The notes: generated from the sequence alone by a model not told the origin. Positions 22,157 through 34,391 are shown, counted from the stretch's first letter. The stretch is 64,000 nt of DNA from Botrytis cinerea B05.10 (GCF_000143535.2 NC_037314.1:1984001-2048000); one strand, 5' to 3'. Made by a program: numbers and translations.

Positions 22157-22861
22157 TCACTCCCCAGTATCAATTTCTAGGTCAATTTGCACCCCATTAC
22201 CCACCCCATAATCCTCCAGCGTCAGTTTGTCCTTGAACGGCCGCTCTCCCTGTCTCTTCAACATAATTTCATGCGGTTGTCTGCCAATCCTCGCCGCTAC
22301 CTGCGCTTTAAAAAGTTTAATTGGATCACTTGCCAAGCACGGAATGGCAGCTTTCGTTCCTAACCGATCATTAACATGAACAATAATCATGGGTTCATTT
22401 GATGGCGCCGCCGAAGCAGTGACGGGTGTAGATATCGAAGCTGCAGGAGTTCTAACAGGAGCAGACATAGAATCTGTAGTCTGATTTTTGGATTTGGAGG
22501 AAGAGGCAGAAGAAGCTTTGTATTTCGAAAACGCAGATGCGCCGAATTTGCTGGCTATATCGAGTGTATCTTCCTCCTCTGGCTGCTCAATATCTTTTGA
22601 TTTCTCTTCATCTTTCTTTTGCACCTTAGCAGTAGAAGAAGAACCAAACTTTCCAGCTATGTCTAAATCATCATCTGCAGCAGCTCTTGGAGGCGAAGGC
22701 CTTCTTCGTTCCGGTTCGCGCTCACGCTCGCGCTCACGTTCTCGAATAGGTGATCTCTTTCTATCTCTTCTGGGCGATCGCGATCGTTTGCGGTAAGTTT
22801 TATCGGTGTCGCGTTCAGGAGATCGGGAGCGAGCTCTTTTTTTAAGTTTGAGGCCTGCCAT
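22157..22861 (-). CDS. HUB1: HUB1/UBL5 ubiquitin-like protein with long RS-rich N-terminal extension
   Basis: A single exon of 234 residues. The last 75 or so are a Hub1/UBL5 fold: MIIVHVNDRLGTKAAIPCL, then FKAQVAARIGRQPHEIML and FKDKLTLEDYGV, aligning end to end with the 73-residue Hub1. Hub1 binds spliceosomal proteins such as Snu66 non-covalently and modulates 5' splice-site choice. Here the family's C-terminal double Tyr is replaced by DLEIDTGE. The first 160 residues are added: an Arg/Ser and Arg/Glu stretch (RSRSPRRDRKRSP, then REREREREPERRR), two copies of an LDIAxKFG motif (DLDIAGKFG, TLDIASKFG), and a Ser/Ala linker. The RS region fits a nuclear splicing role. The ubiquitin-like call is strong; the function of the extension is unknown. 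Confidence 0.82.
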   Translation of the reverse strand: MAGLKLKKRARSRSPERDTDKTYRKRSRSPRRDRKRSPIREREREREREPERRRPSPPRAAADDDLDIAGKFGSSSTAKVQKKDEEKSKDIEQPEEEDTLDIASKFGASAFSKYKASSASSSKSKNQTTDSMSAPVRTPAASISTPVTASAAPSNEPMIIVHVNDRLGTKAAIPCLASDPIKLFKAQVAARIGRQPHEIMLKRQGERPFKDKLTLEDYGVGNGVQIDLEIDTGE

Positions 22862-23386
22862 GTTGTTTATGAGATTATGAAAAGGAAGCTCTTGCAGCTA
22901 GCTTGCGATATTCTGGTATTTGTTCGGCTAATTATCGGTCCCTCTTCAACACCAGCCAATTTGTGAGATCAGGAAAAAATGACACAGCATTGTATCTTGT
23001 TTGAATTCTGTGACACCTTGGGATCATGACTACAACACTATTGTAATTATTGTACTTAAAGCTTATCTTATTTCTATGTAAAGTAGTAGTATGGTGGCAT
23101 TTGTTTCTTCTGTAGATACTGGTAGACAAACAGGGAACACAAAACTATTTTCTTGGACCAGATGGTAGGTTAATTGCAGTGATTATTTTGAACAAAGCTT
23201 TTATTGAAAGTGCTGACTATTTTGTCAATGCAAAATATGTGTTATGCAAAAGCATCTAAGCCTAAAGACAATACCCTGACACTGCCGTCCCTACGCCAAT
23301 TTATAAACAAGCAACCCTATACGCCCAGACTCATGATATCCGAAGCATTATGATACAGAACTGAAAGAAGAGTTACGTCCAATCAA
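22862..23386. other. Intergenic region (525 bp)
   Basis: Upstream region of the HUB1-like gene and 3' side of NOP58. AT-rich; no gene or clear motif. Confidence 0.5.
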
Positions 23387-25221
23387 TCAATCCTTGCTCT
23401 TCTTCTTCTTCTTTTTCTCAGACTTTTCACCATCATCCTCTGACTTTCTCTTCTTGCTGCCGTTGACTTCTGGTGCATCACTCTTTTTCGCTTCCTTCTC
23501 AGCCTTTGCAGCCTTCTTAGCTTCCTTTGCGGCTTTCTTGGCGGCCTTCTCAGCTTTCTTTGCAGCCTTCTCGGCCTTTTTGGCTTCCTTATCTCCCTTC
23601 TTTGGTTTCTTCTCAGAAGCATCACTGTCATCAGAAGAATCGGAACCAGATTCCTCAGCGACTTCTTCAATGAGTCTAAAATAGTTAGCTTTGAACGTGA
23701 TATGTGAGCATAAGCATTTTAACTTACTTCTTGTTCTTCTTCTCTCTAATAGGAACGGCGGCAGCTGGTTCATCTCCAGCAAGTCCATCTGCATCTGCGT
23801 TGTATTTGCGGGCTTCCTTAACTTCCCATTTACCAGGAGCTGAAGTTGCCTTGCCATTTGGTCCAACAGCAACACCTCGAGGAAGAAGGGGCTTTCCTTC
23901 AAGTCCTCGAAGGTGACGCTCAATCTTGGCACGTGAAGTGACACCCAATGCAGATCTCTCCTCATCATCAACATCGTCACCCTTGCCTTCACCTTGTGCA
24001 CTCCAGTCTGACAAAGCATCGACGCGGAGACCAATGGCTGCCTTAGCAGCCAACATACGGGCGATCTTTCCCTTGTTCTTACCGGTAGCTTGACCAACCA
24101 ATGAAGCATGGTAGATAAGACCGTACTTTGGTGTGTCATGTTTTGTCTTGAGAGCTCTGAATAGAGCCTTCTCAGCACCAAGAATTTGGATAGTACTGGC
24201 AGGGCTCTTTGCGAGGTTCATGAGAGATCCAGCGTGGGCGATCAATCGAGCACCAACCAAATCACCAACCAACTCAGTCAAGTTGGGGGCAATTGCTTGC
24301 ATACGAGCAGACAAGTAGCTTGACAATTGTTGACGGTATTCGGTAAAGCCAACAACTTGCTCAGCCAAAAGCTTAATGTTATCCAAATCTTCTTGGGTGA
24401 TTTCAGTACCCATACTAACTTCAGCAGCAGCTTTAATGGCAGTTTCGATTTCTTCTGGGAGAATATCTGCAAGGTCGGTGCTGGAAGTGTTGACGCGCAT
24501 ACCGACCTTCAGGATGACTCTAGCATAGGCCAAGTTGTCGTTAACAATCTTGCCCATTTCTGGGAAATGCCATCCGTACCATTCCTTGACTCTCATAGCG
24601 TATGTGTTTAGTTCCTTGTCCAGATCGTCCAACAACGAAATAGCTTGTACAATCATAGTATCAACCTTATCGGGAGAAAACTTCAGCTTGTGGCGCGACA
24701 AAGAATGCGACAGACCGAGTGACATGGTGGAGATGTGTTCGGGAAGGAGACCTGGGATCAAAGAGGGGAGGTGATCGCGGATTCCACGGAAAATGTCATT
24801 TGTTTTCGAGTCGGAAATTGGTGTCAGAGTCAAACCTGGAAGTTTGTTGATAGCTTGACCCAATTTAGGGTCGGCGACTGCCAAAGATGCCTTCTTCTCA
24901 TCTTTCAAGGTATCGAGCAGTGATGCAAGCATAGGTGAAACCTTTCCCTCGACCAACGAAGCAACCTCCTCCAAAGCTGTCGCGGCACTATCGAACTTTT
25001 GGAACTGCTTGAGCTTCAATCTAATACGTGTAATTGAACATGTTAGAAGTCTGTATCTCAATTGGAAATGTGCGATGTTGGATCAATTGCACTCACAATC
25101 CATTGATACCCTCTGCGGTCTCAATTTCTGAAGCAACATCGTCCTTCTTCAAGAGCTTTTTGTCGGCCTTGAATAAGACCAATCCAGCCGCCGTCTCCGT
25201 AAGAATAAATAAAGGCGCCAT
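23387..25221 (-). CDS. NOP58: Nucleolar protein Nop58 (box C/D snoRNP core)
   Basis: Three exons, 25221-25097, 25020-23728 and 23675-23387, give 568 residues (introns 76 and 52 nt). Nop58 pairs with Nop56 and fibrillarin in box C/D snoRNPs that direct rRNA 2'-O-methylation. The N terminus [17 protein letters not shown], the coiled-coil centre and the Nop domain are intact. The latter shows [32 protein letters not shown] and [17 protein letters not shown]. The tail after splice 2 is acidic, then a Lys/Ala/Glu repeat (KKAEKAAKK units), then poly-Lys, typical of Nop58. It diverges from VMA6 with 305 bp between starts. Confidence 0.95.
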
Positions 25222-25526
25222 TGTGAAGAAATAATCCAAGTCTCTTCGTTGTGATGTTGTTCAATGGGCGTCCAAAATTCTGAAGCTTGAGGTTTTTCGC
25301 AAGGAATAATTTTTTGTTCAAGCAAAAAATAGTGGCAGACGCTAATGAGAATCTCGAGCCAAACAGGGGTGCCCACCGTGGCTTAGTGGCCAGGTCAGGT
25401 GATAAGTAACCAACTTCAATGAACCCACTCGCAATCCATGCAAGTAGCTCTTGCGAAGGCAACTCAACTGGTCCAGACAAACCTCTAGCAACGACAATAG
25501 ATCGCGCTCGCAGACAACGAAACATC
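25222..25526. promoter_or_regulatory. Divergent promoter NOP58 / VMA6 (305 bp)
   Basis: Compact shared promoter of two strongly expressed housekeeping genes. It includes A/T runs (AATAATTTTTTG, AAGCAAAAAATAG near 25305-25331) of the kind seen upstream of ribosome-biogenesis genes. Confidence 0.45.
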
Positions 25527-26774
25527 ATGGAAGGGCTATTTTTCAATGTTCAGAATGGGTAAGATTTCAGACTGCGACTTATAATATCAACAACTAATAC
25601 TTTCGTAGCTATATCGAGGGTATCGTCAGAGGTTATCGCAACGGACTCTTGACTGGCCAGAACTATAATAATTTGATCCAATGCGAGACTATCGATGGTA
25701 AATAAGTTTCTTCTGTGTATCAGAGACATTTATTAACGAGGGGCTAGATCTTAAGCTTCAACTTGGGCCAGCGTATGGCGATTTCCTAGCATCACTTCCA
25801 CCCAATCCTTCAACATCTACCCTTGCTGCCAAAACGACCGACAAACTCATCTCCGAATTTCGATACCTACGAGCAAACGCGGTTGGTTCACTTGCAAAGT
25901 TTATGGACTACCTGACGTATGGATACATGATCGATAATGTAGCCCTTTTGATTACCGGCACTCTCCATGAAAGAGATACCCGAGAACTACTTGAAAGATG
26001 CCACCCTCTTGGTTGGTTCGAGACTATGCCCGTCTTGTGTGTGGCTACAAACATAGAAGAGTTATACAACAGTGTTTTGATTGAAACCCCATTAGCGCCC
26101 TACTTCAAGGGAAGTTTGAGTCACCAAGATTTGGATGAGCTCAACATTGAGATTGTTCGCAATACGTTGTACAAAAATTACCTCGAGGACTTCTACAACT
26201 TTGTCAATACCGACCCAGAGATGGCCAACACTCCGACAGCCGAAGTCATGTCTGAGATGCTTGAATTCGAAGCCGACAGGAGAGCTATCAACATTACCCT
26301 CAACTCTTTTGGCACAGAGCTATCAAAGAAAGACCGCCAAAAGCTATACCCAAGCTTTGGGCGTCTTTCTCCATCAGGAACAATCTTACTTTCAAGAGCA
26401 GAGGATATAGAAGGTGTCAGACTTGCGGTGGAGGGAGTTAGTGATTACAAGGGTTATTTTGATGCCACTGGGTTGGGACAAAGCACCACCGGAGCGGGCA
26501 ACATGAGTGGGGGAGCTGGTGGTAATGAAAAAAGTTTAGAAGATCTGTTTTACCAAAAGGAAATGGAAATCTCCAAGGGTGCATTCACAAGACAATTCAC
26601 GTTTGCTATTGTCTATGCATGGGTTAAATTGAGGGAACAGGTATGTGTAATCTTCGTGCACTGCTAACGGATGGATACTGACATTCATAGGAAATCCGCA
26701 ACATCACCTGGATCGCCGAGTGTATAGCACAAAACCAAAAAGAACGAATCGGCAACTACATCAGTGTATTTTAG
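25527..26774 (+). CDS. VMA6: V-type proton ATPase subunit d (Vma6)
   Basis: Four exons, 25527-25558, 25609-25697, 25748-26640 and 26691-26774, give 365 residues; all introns are about 50 nt and phases agree. Subunit d sits on the c-ring of the vacuolar H+-ATPase and couples the V1 central stalk to V0. The N terminus [20 protein letters not shown] is assembled over splice 1, followed by [15 protein letters not shown] and [12 protein letters not shown] over splice 2. The body [20 protein letters not shown] and the C terminus [19 protein letters not shown] over splice 3 are family-diagnostic. A Gly-rich insert ([15 protein letters not shown]) is usual in fungi. The vacuolar/endosomal membrane is the expected site. 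Confidence 0.95.
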
Positions 26775-26962
26775 TATGGGGGTAAATATGTTACTAATAG
26801 TCTTTTCTTTAAACCTAACAGTTGGCTGTTGGGTCTTTGTACTGTTCTAGTTGGCGAGCTGGCGTAGGGAGATTACGGATACTGATTTCAAAATTGCAAG
26901 ACAAACTTTTATACCTTTCAGGATGTATCCTTTGGGCGTGGTGATATACATTTTGATATTAT

Positions 26963-27977
26963 TTACAGACTGATCTCCCCTTTCCATGTACCCTCTGTCA
27001 AGCCCAAGGTTGCAACCAAATTCTCCCACCTATCACTTCCCCGCTCCTTTTTCCTTAAATAATTTAGCAGCTTCTGCCTCCTGTGGACCAACAAACGCAA
27101 ATTTCTCTTGTTGACTTTATCCTTATTTCCCCGCTTTGATTCGAGTTGATTCGCCAAGACCCTGATTTTTGTAGTCAAAATCGCAATCTGAACCTCAGAA
27201 CTGCCGGTGTCAGGCCCAGCTCTTGGTGTCTTCTCTGGCAAATCAGCGCCTTCAATAGCATCGCGCGTAGGTGCCCTGGGCCTCAATACTCCATCCGTCT
27301 GGTGGCGTCCGAATGTATTTATGCACCTTACGATATTCGCTCTGGTCTTATCCTTCGAACTTGCGTTTTCTAAGCTTACGATACGAGCCAATGCCGCGGC
27401 CGCATTCGCATGAGCCTCCTCGTGCTGCTTCTTTGCCTGCTCCTCTGCGTGCACATCTGCTAAATCCCGATTCTCGGCCAACAGAGGCTCTGTAAGGTAG
27501 TATGAGTGTTGAATGGCACCTTGAAGTTCAATTGGGGTCAAGAAGTGATTCAAAAGAACATTGTCGGCGTTCTTTATCTTCACGTCCTCTCCCGGCCCTT
27601 TGATTGTATTTGCGTCGAGTTTGACTGTGGATCCTCCAACGCTATCGAGAGATTCTAGGAATGGTGTCGACACTCCCCGTACTGGATCCCCCAACGATGA
27701 TTCTCGCTCCTTCTTTAACACGGCCTGCCTTTCCAAATTCGACTGCTTTCTCTGCCTAGATTGAGCTAATGCGTAAGGGTCTTTATGCGCTCTTCGCTGA
27801 GCAAATGTAGCCGCATTGGCTGCAGTTGTAGTTGAGAAAGAGCATGTTGATGAACTTGAGATGGGGCGAAAACATACTATTGTTAAAATTAGATAAATTG
27901 ACTCATGGGTTTCTCGGTATTTTGGTCTTACAAGAGGTTCCACTCAATCGCGAAATGATAGATATTCGAGGAGGCAT
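26963..27977 (-). CDS. Mitochondrial small-subunit ribosomal protein uS15m
   Basis: Two exons, 27977-27932 and 27876-26963, give 319 residues with a 55-nt intron. The spliced N terminus MPPRISIISRLSGTSLCFRP is Arg/Ser-rich without acids, a good mitochondrial presequence. This is why I prefer the two-exon model to the unspliced frame starting at 27943. The S15 domain is C-terminal: GSSEVQIAILTTKIRVLANQ, then KVNKRNLRLLVHRRQKLLNY and GSDRWENLVATLGL, which bind rRNA in the small subunit. The central 150 residues are a fungal-type extension. Counterpart of yeast Mrps28. It diverges from RPS0. Confidence 0.9.
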
Positions 27978-28149
27978 TGTAAGTGTGTTTAATCGAATCA
28001 ACTCATTATTCCACCAGCCCAGTACTTTGCTCCCCTCAAAGTCCCATCTGGATAAATTTCCGAGCTAATCCCAATACGGGTTGGCGGGGATTGATATTTG
28101 TCGCCTTATATTTATGGCATTAACTACAAGGGTCAGTTGTTAATCTTGA

Positions 28150-28158
28150 TTAGGGTTT
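28150..28158 (+). promoter_or_regulatory. Telobox-like element upstream of RPS0
   Basis: TTAGGGTTT lies 119-127 bp before the RPS0 ATG. Telobox (AACCCTAA-type) sites bound by Myb/TRF-like factors are common in ribosomal-protein promoters of filamentous fungi; use here is inferred. Confidence 0.4.
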
Positions 28159-28276
28159 CGCATACTTTTATCTCGCACTATCGCAAAATTATTCTTCGTC
28201 CTCTGCAAATCGACAACTTTCGACAACCATCTTCCAAAGGTTTGACCAAATTCGACAACCACATCAAATCGCAAAG

Positions 28277-29296
28277 ATGGCACCTTCTCAACTCCCCGCG
28301 ATTTTCAATCCTACCTCCCAGGATATTGAGCAGCTTTTGGCCGCTCAATGCCATTTGGGAGCCAAGAACTTGCAAGTTCACATGGAGCCATACCTCTGGA
28401 AGACTCGCCCAGATGGAATCAATGTTATTAACATTGGCAAGACCTGGTATGTTTGAATAGGACAACTTTTGAATGCGCCAGTCAAGAAATTTTGGATCTA
28501 ACGAGTATATTTTTACAGGGAGAAGATCGTCCTTGCTGCCCGTATCATCGCAGCCATCGACAACCCAGCTGATATCTGTGTTATCTCTGCTCGTCCTTAC
28601 GGTCAACGTGCCGTCTTGAAGTTCGCCGCCCACACTGGTGCCGTTGCCATCGCTGGTCGTTTCACCCCTGGTAACTTCACCAATTACATCACCCGATCCT
28701 TCAAGGAACCCCGCCTCATCATTGTTACCGACCCACGTACCGATGCTCAAGCTATCAAGGAGGCTTCCTACGTTAACATCCCAGTTATCGCCCTTTGCGA
28801 CACCGATTCCCCAACCGAGTTCGTCGATGTAGCTATCCCAACCAACAACAAGGGTCGTCACTCCATTGGTTTGGTTTGGTGGATGTTGGCCCGTGAGGTC
28901 CTCCGTCTCCGTGGTTCCATCGCTTCCCGTGAGGCTGAGTGGGATACCATGGTTGATTTGTACTTCTACCGTGACCCAGAAGCTGAGGAGAACAAGGAGG
29001 CCATTGAGGAGGCCAAGGCTCCAGGTGCTGATGAGGTATGTTATACATTCTCGATCGTTCTCGAAAGATCAATCACTAACCCAATTTCATAGGTCGGTGC
29101 CGCTGCTGTTGACCAAGGATTCGCAGGTGCTGGTGACTGGGAGGTCTCTGGTGCTACTGCTGGTGCATTCACTGCTGCTAGCAACACTGCTGCCGCTGGT
29201 GGAGCTTCATGGGATGCTGCTGAGCCATCTGACTGGGCTGCTGCACCAGCTGCCGCTGGACAAGAGTGGGCTGCTTCCGGTACCGAGCAATGGTAA
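28277..29296 (+). CDS. RPS0: 40S ribosomal protein S0 (uS2, laminin-receptor-like)
   Basis: Three exons, 28277-28446, 28519-29035 and 29093-29296, give 296 residues (introns 72 and 57 nt). The protein is a structural part of the 40S subunit. Diagnostic blocks are [40 protein letters not shown] across splice 1, [20 protein letters not shown], and [17 protein letters not shown]. The C terminus is rich in Ala, Trp and Gly ([20 protein letters not shown]), as in other fungal S0 proteins. Codon use is strongly biased to C-ending and GGT/CGT codons, as expected for a highly expressed gene and unlike its neighbours. Confidence 0.97.
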
Positions 29297-30365
29297 ATGT
29301 CACACTACCCAACAAAAAATAATTAAGATGTTTCCGCAATGAACTGTATTCCTTGGGGGTAAAATTTGAAAGCACTTATGAGGGAAAGATACTCGATTAC
29401 CGTTCATGTGTCATGGTTTGAGAGGGAAAGCCCTGTGCGTTCAAAAGGAGTGGACTTGATCGTTATTCCGCTCTCAATGAAATGAGTCTCTGGTTGTGGC
29501 ATGACAATCTCAGATTATCTTTGCAGAGGATTGATATTTTCGCTGTGATATGAAGCTTCGTCGTAATAAATGAAGCATGTCATAAAATCTAATCAAACGC
29601 ATTGCAAAAAATACATCGATCTCAGACCATGGTCCAGTGTATTTGTGCATAATCCTCTTGCAGTTTCCTTTGTACTCCATGCCATTTCCTTTCACTCAAT
29701 CTTGTAGTTTGCCCCAACTGCCACCAAGCAGGTTCCCTCTTAACCCCCGCCATTCGTTACTTTATCTTCCATCGTCTGTTACCCGTAGACCCTCTAACAA
29801 ATGCATATATCCTAGTGAGTTTTCCTGTTTAGTCAGTCACACAAAAGTCAGCACTCGATGAGTCGACCTACAGTAACCTCGGGGTGTTCAGCCAGGTTGA
29901 TAGTGGAGAGGAGTTAATTATTAGGCGGGTACTTTAGGGAGCTCTCAACGAGGGAGCATGGGGAACATTAGGGTGTTGTGACCAAACACCGGGTCAGATG
30001 CAAGACAATTTGAATTAGAACTAGATTGGCAATGTTCTTAATTCGCATCATTAGAATGTTTTGATGCAAATTAAATGGTATGGTATACTAATGATTCTCT
30101 TGACATTATATATATTGTGTCTATATGTATTGTATATAATACATGTATTACTCGTAGGATACATGCGCATAATCTTCAAAGATCGTCAAATAAAACAGGC
30201 ATATTCAGCCTGCATTGCCCATATCCTATTTTTCTTCAAACTATAGACAATATTCATCTCAACAATTCCGGGTTTCAAAATCCCATTTTCCGAATGACTT
30301 TCTGCTAGTCCATGTCGTCTGGGTTGTCGATGATATATATACCTCTGTACGCGAATGCGCGTCCT
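29297..30365. other. Intergenic region (1.07 kb)
   Basis: Convergent spacer between RPS0 and the sedolisin gene. AT-rich from about 30060 to 30160 (ATATATTGTGTCTATATG-like). No gene or RNA recognised. Confidence 0.5.
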
Positions 30366-32966
30366 CTAAGGAAGTGAGAGGTAGAGTTCAAGAAGCTTAG
30401 GGTAGTTGGGTGTTCCGAGTCCTGTTTTATGGGCGTTAGTATACCATTGTAGAAGCATTAGATCTCATACTCTTCTCGATTGAACAGTGCCCAAAGCACC
30501 TGAGTAATATAGAGAAGGGGAAGACAAGACAAGAACACTAACCGGTAACGGGATCCCATCCCCCAACTGCCGTGAAACCAGGAGTGCCGCATCCTTGATT
30601 CCCTCCACTTGTGATGTCATTCAATACATCTGGATTGGCATACAACACCGGATTAACGAAGCCAACAGGGGCCTTGCCAGCATTTATACGCTCGGCGTTG
30701 ATTAAGGTAAAGATGGCGCCAACAACGGGAGCAGAAGCAGAAGTGCCATAGACGAGAGAGAACACGCCGTCGACAGCAACAACATAGTTTACGCCGTTGG
30801 CGGAGATGTCTGGGAAGCCGCGGGTCACTTGGGAGTTGTTGTATTGGGCGGAGGTGTAACTTGGGAGATGCTCGGCAACTTGAGGGCGGTTAGTGTGGGG
30901 TTTGAGGGTAATAAGGTGATATATGTGGATAGGGTTGAGACTGCTGTGGTATTCAGAGACTGGGTTTACTTACAGTAGGTTGCCAAGGCATCAGTTTGGT
31001 ATTCGGGAGTTGAGAAGACGTTGGAGAATCCTCCACCGGAATAGACTAGAAAATTGTGATTAGTAAACGTTAAGAGGATTATCAGACCAATTAAGAAATG
31101 GATGTACTTACTGACGGACTCAGCAGCCTCTTCTGGTTGGGTAACAGTGGCGTTTGGCTTGACTTGGGTAGCTCCGACAGCTGTAATATATGGACATGAG
31201 GCAGGGAACGAAGGGTTAAATGCTGTCACAATTGTGTCAGTATGAGATTCTCAAAAAAATAAAATAAAATAAAAATAAGATGGGATGACATACAGTTACC
31301 AGAGCCACATACGCCTCCATTGCCCGCAACACCGTAATCACCAGAAGAATACAAGACGGTGACACCTTGAAGACCTAGCTTAAGATATTCATTACATTGA
31401 CGTATCTCATAGGCGGGAGAAAGATCAGTCTCATCATAACCATAGGATGTGGAAATGACGTTGGTAGCAGCGAATCCACCACAGTTCGCGGGTCCTTGGT
31501 AATAGTAGCTGCTGTTACCATATGGATCAGGGTATACTGCATCGTAATCTGGATCGTCACCGCCATCTGTTGTACAATAATCACCGTCGATAGCATCGAG
31601 AAAGTTGTTGAATGAAGCTCCCTGCGCAATGTCTCCAGTTTGATATAATGTTACCTCTTGAGGGTATACAAGGGCCATTCCGTATTCGAGATCTAAGTCC
31701 TGGACTCAATTAGATTGGCAATAGATGCATGGGTGTCAGAATCAACTTACTGATTCTCCGTTGTAGTTGAAGGACTCCTCGATTGTCTGAAGGACACCTC
31801 CATCTATGGAATCGAAGACGGGTCTGGACCCGACAAGTGCAGGAGAGAAGTTACCAAAGAATAGATCCAAATCTATACTCTTTGTCAATATACGAAATAA
31901 TAAATGGAAAGCAACACTTACCCCCAGGGAGATATGCTTGTGGCGTATATTCGACAATTCCATATGAATCTATAAATGGTTAAATCTGATGCCATCGGCG
32001 AAGGGGCATACTCACTTCCTTCCGCAAAAGGAGCATCTGTTGGAAGCTCATATAAAGCCTGAAGACACTCAGGTGTGATGTGTGTATTGCAAGTTGTCAA
32101 CGCCGAAGTTTTTAGTTTAGCGTGTGTTGTAGTGGAAACAATTTTGCCTTGCTTGGGCAATGAGGGATCATTTGGTGATCCCACTCTGTGGCTTTCACCG
32201 ATCTCTCTTCTAGCAAGCTGATCTTTCTGACGAGCACTCAAGTCTCGCTTCTCCTTTTGAGGTACAACCTTTGCATCGAAGTGAAGTGTTGGTGTAATAA
32301 AATCAATATGTTTGCGAACGTTTTCAGGAACGCTGTAGTCGTCACAAGCAGCGGCGGTTTGGCCACTTTCCGCATGTGTATAAGACTACAAGCTAGAGAA
32401 TCAGCGATTGTCTACCGAACAATGTTTTTCGGAGGAGATGAAAACCAGAGCTATGGGTGAACAAAGAGAATTGTGATAATATAAATAAATAAAGTTGAAC
32501 ACTGGTAGAAGCAAGTCAAAGACGTAGTTGGACTTACGTAGTACTTGGTGTTGAGAAGAGACTCTGCTTCTGCAACAGTAACATTGGCATGAATCCAATT
32601 GAGACTTTGCGATTGCTTTACGCGATCGCTTTTAATTCCATACTCTGCAAGCCATTGGGTTACTGCTCTGAGGGATTCGGCACTTGGGGCAAAGGTTTCA
32701 GCGACCTTCTTCGCACTCCAGTGGTTGCCAAAGTTTGGAGAAGATGGATTGGAAACATCCATCAAGTATGCTTCGGCATTGTGCAGGTTGTTTTGGGTGA
32801 TGGCAAATCGCATTGGGAGGCTTGAATCCGGGTGCAATGGATTCTCTCTACGCCAATTGCGAGGTGCCTGATCTCTTCGCTCATGGACAACATGTCTTTT
32901 CTGAGGAGCTGGAGCGGCAATCACTCCAGTCAAGAGACCGTATGCAACAATAAGTGAGAAATGCAT
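30366..32966 (-). CDS. Secreted sedolisin (S53 tripeptidyl-peptidase-like protease)
   Basis: Nine exons are needed: 32966-32538, 32385-32016, 31969-31922, 31872-31751, 31699-31294, 31222-31112, 31045-30974, 30878-30543 and 30421-30366, totalling 649 residues, every phase closing. The protein is an acid-acting serine-carboxyl protease, secreted for extracellular protein breakdown. It starts with signal peptide MHFSLIVAYGLLTGVIAAPA, then the pro-kumamolisin domain. Catalytic residues are Glu and Asp of NGESDLDLEYG (joined by splice 4), the oxyanion Asp of SSGDYGV, and Ser of GTSASAPV. DPVTGLGTPNYPKL, assembled over the last splice, forms the calcium site end. The weakest joins are the 152-nt intron 1 and the donor of intron 5, where two sites are possible. 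Confidence 0.9.
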
Positions 32967-33761
32967 GATGTGAGCAAAAAGAGAATTCACTTGAGTTCTC
33001 AACCACTTGGGGAGAGCTCAAGTTCTTATGGAACTATGAAAATAGCTATGGGAGCTTCCTTATCACCTACCATGTCTGGTGAACAACTGCGAATATCGGT
33101 ACAGAGCTCTCTTCCTAGAGTGCTAAGAACTTGGCAAGTAACGTACTGCAAGGCTGCATGCAAGGCTACATATGTATTCAGGGGTGGTCAACAGGGTTAT
33201 TGACACCATTCTTGCTAAGATTCGACTAGTATGATAGGTAATTTGCAGCACTGATCAGATGCAATATCTCTATCTCAACGCACCTGCATGAGGGAAGACA
33301 GTAAAGGAAGGAGTTAATACGACGTGCATTACCTGCCCGATAAAGAATAGCTGGCAGATACTCGTGTAGGCATAGGAAGTGTTGTGATGAGGCATGGTAA
33401 TAACGACATCAGGACGTTGTAACGTCCAATTGATCTCCTCGCTGCTATCTGAGACTTTTGGGGGTAACAAGACGTCTGAGCATCTCGTGCTCACTCGAAT
33501 CACCCAAGAACCTAGATATCATTGAAAGAGTGTGAGTGTCACGACATTTGAAGCTGTGGGAAAGGAAGGAAATTCAACATGTGTGTGTGGGTGTTGATAA
33601 GGCCAATACAACATGTGCCGAGATAAGGAATGTCTGGGGTGTTGCTGTGCGTGATGACATATGGGGGGTGGTGGCGGCAGTCTCCCCATATTCATTGGCC
33701 ATGGATATCACCGTGAAGATATAAATGAAAAGCCGGAAATGCTCCAACGGCTATGGCTTAC

Positions 33762-33805
33762 ATGCAGCATGGACGCAGAATGGATGCAGAATGGATGCAG
33801 CATGA
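33762..33805. repeat. Imperfect tandem repeat, unit about 11 bp
   Basis: Units resembling GCAGAATGGAT follow one another about four times with substitutions. Non-coding, upstream of the OGFr-domain gene. Confidence 0.6.
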
Positions 33806-33952
33806 ATCCAACGCGGAATGAGAATGAGGGCCGACGGAAGATTTTACCCCTCCACTCATGTGTCTTGCCATGTCTTGGACTCTTGGGTTGACTTTGAGAT
33901 CTTCCAATATCATTGGCTGTCCATACTTGTATCTCCAGCAGGATAAATCTCG

Positions 33953-33980
33953 CTGGCTCACTGGCTCACTGGCTCGCTGG
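33953..33980. repeat. Short tandem repeat CTGGCTCA
   Basis: Three units, the last changed to CTGGCTCG, then CTGG. Microsatellite-like; non-coding. Confidence 0.7.
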
Positions 33981-34391
33981 GCAATAACATCCGAGTCTAT
34001 TTTGAACTTAAAAAGCCAGTTCATGTAGACGCTCTATGATTGACCAGCGGCTACTTAGCCTTGCAGATGATCGCAACGCTTGGATTATAAGTACAATATG
34101 CAATTGGCTCATATTGCCCAGGTCTACGCAGCCTGCTTACCTCAGCCTCACTCGTCATGGATTTTTCCCGTAACATCCAAATTCAAATTCATGCACCCAA
34201 TTTTAAGCAATGTTTCAAACAATGCGTAATCATTTGAAGAGTCTTTTGGAAAATACACAACTTCGAATGCAATAGGAGAATCTATTCCTACCTACTACTT
34301 ACATAGAGTGCAACGCACAACGCGCAAGCAACGCAAGACACCCCCACGAATTACAACACCACCACTCAACGATAGAGATAGGTCAAGCAGT

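Larger units (their letters stand above)
32967..34391. other. Intergenic region (1.4 kb), divergent
   Basis: Shared upstream region of sedolisin and the OGFr-domain gene. It contains two small tandem repeats (listed separately). CTTGGC at 33131-33136 is GCCAAG on the other strand, a match to the PacC core GCCARG; one such match is expected by chance. No gene supported. Confidence 0.5.

Noticed and set aside
25373..25395. TGGCTTAGTGG string resembling a tRNA A box
   Set aside because: No B box (GGTTCRANYCC) at a proper distance and no cloverleaf arms; it lies in the NOP58/VMA6 promoter.
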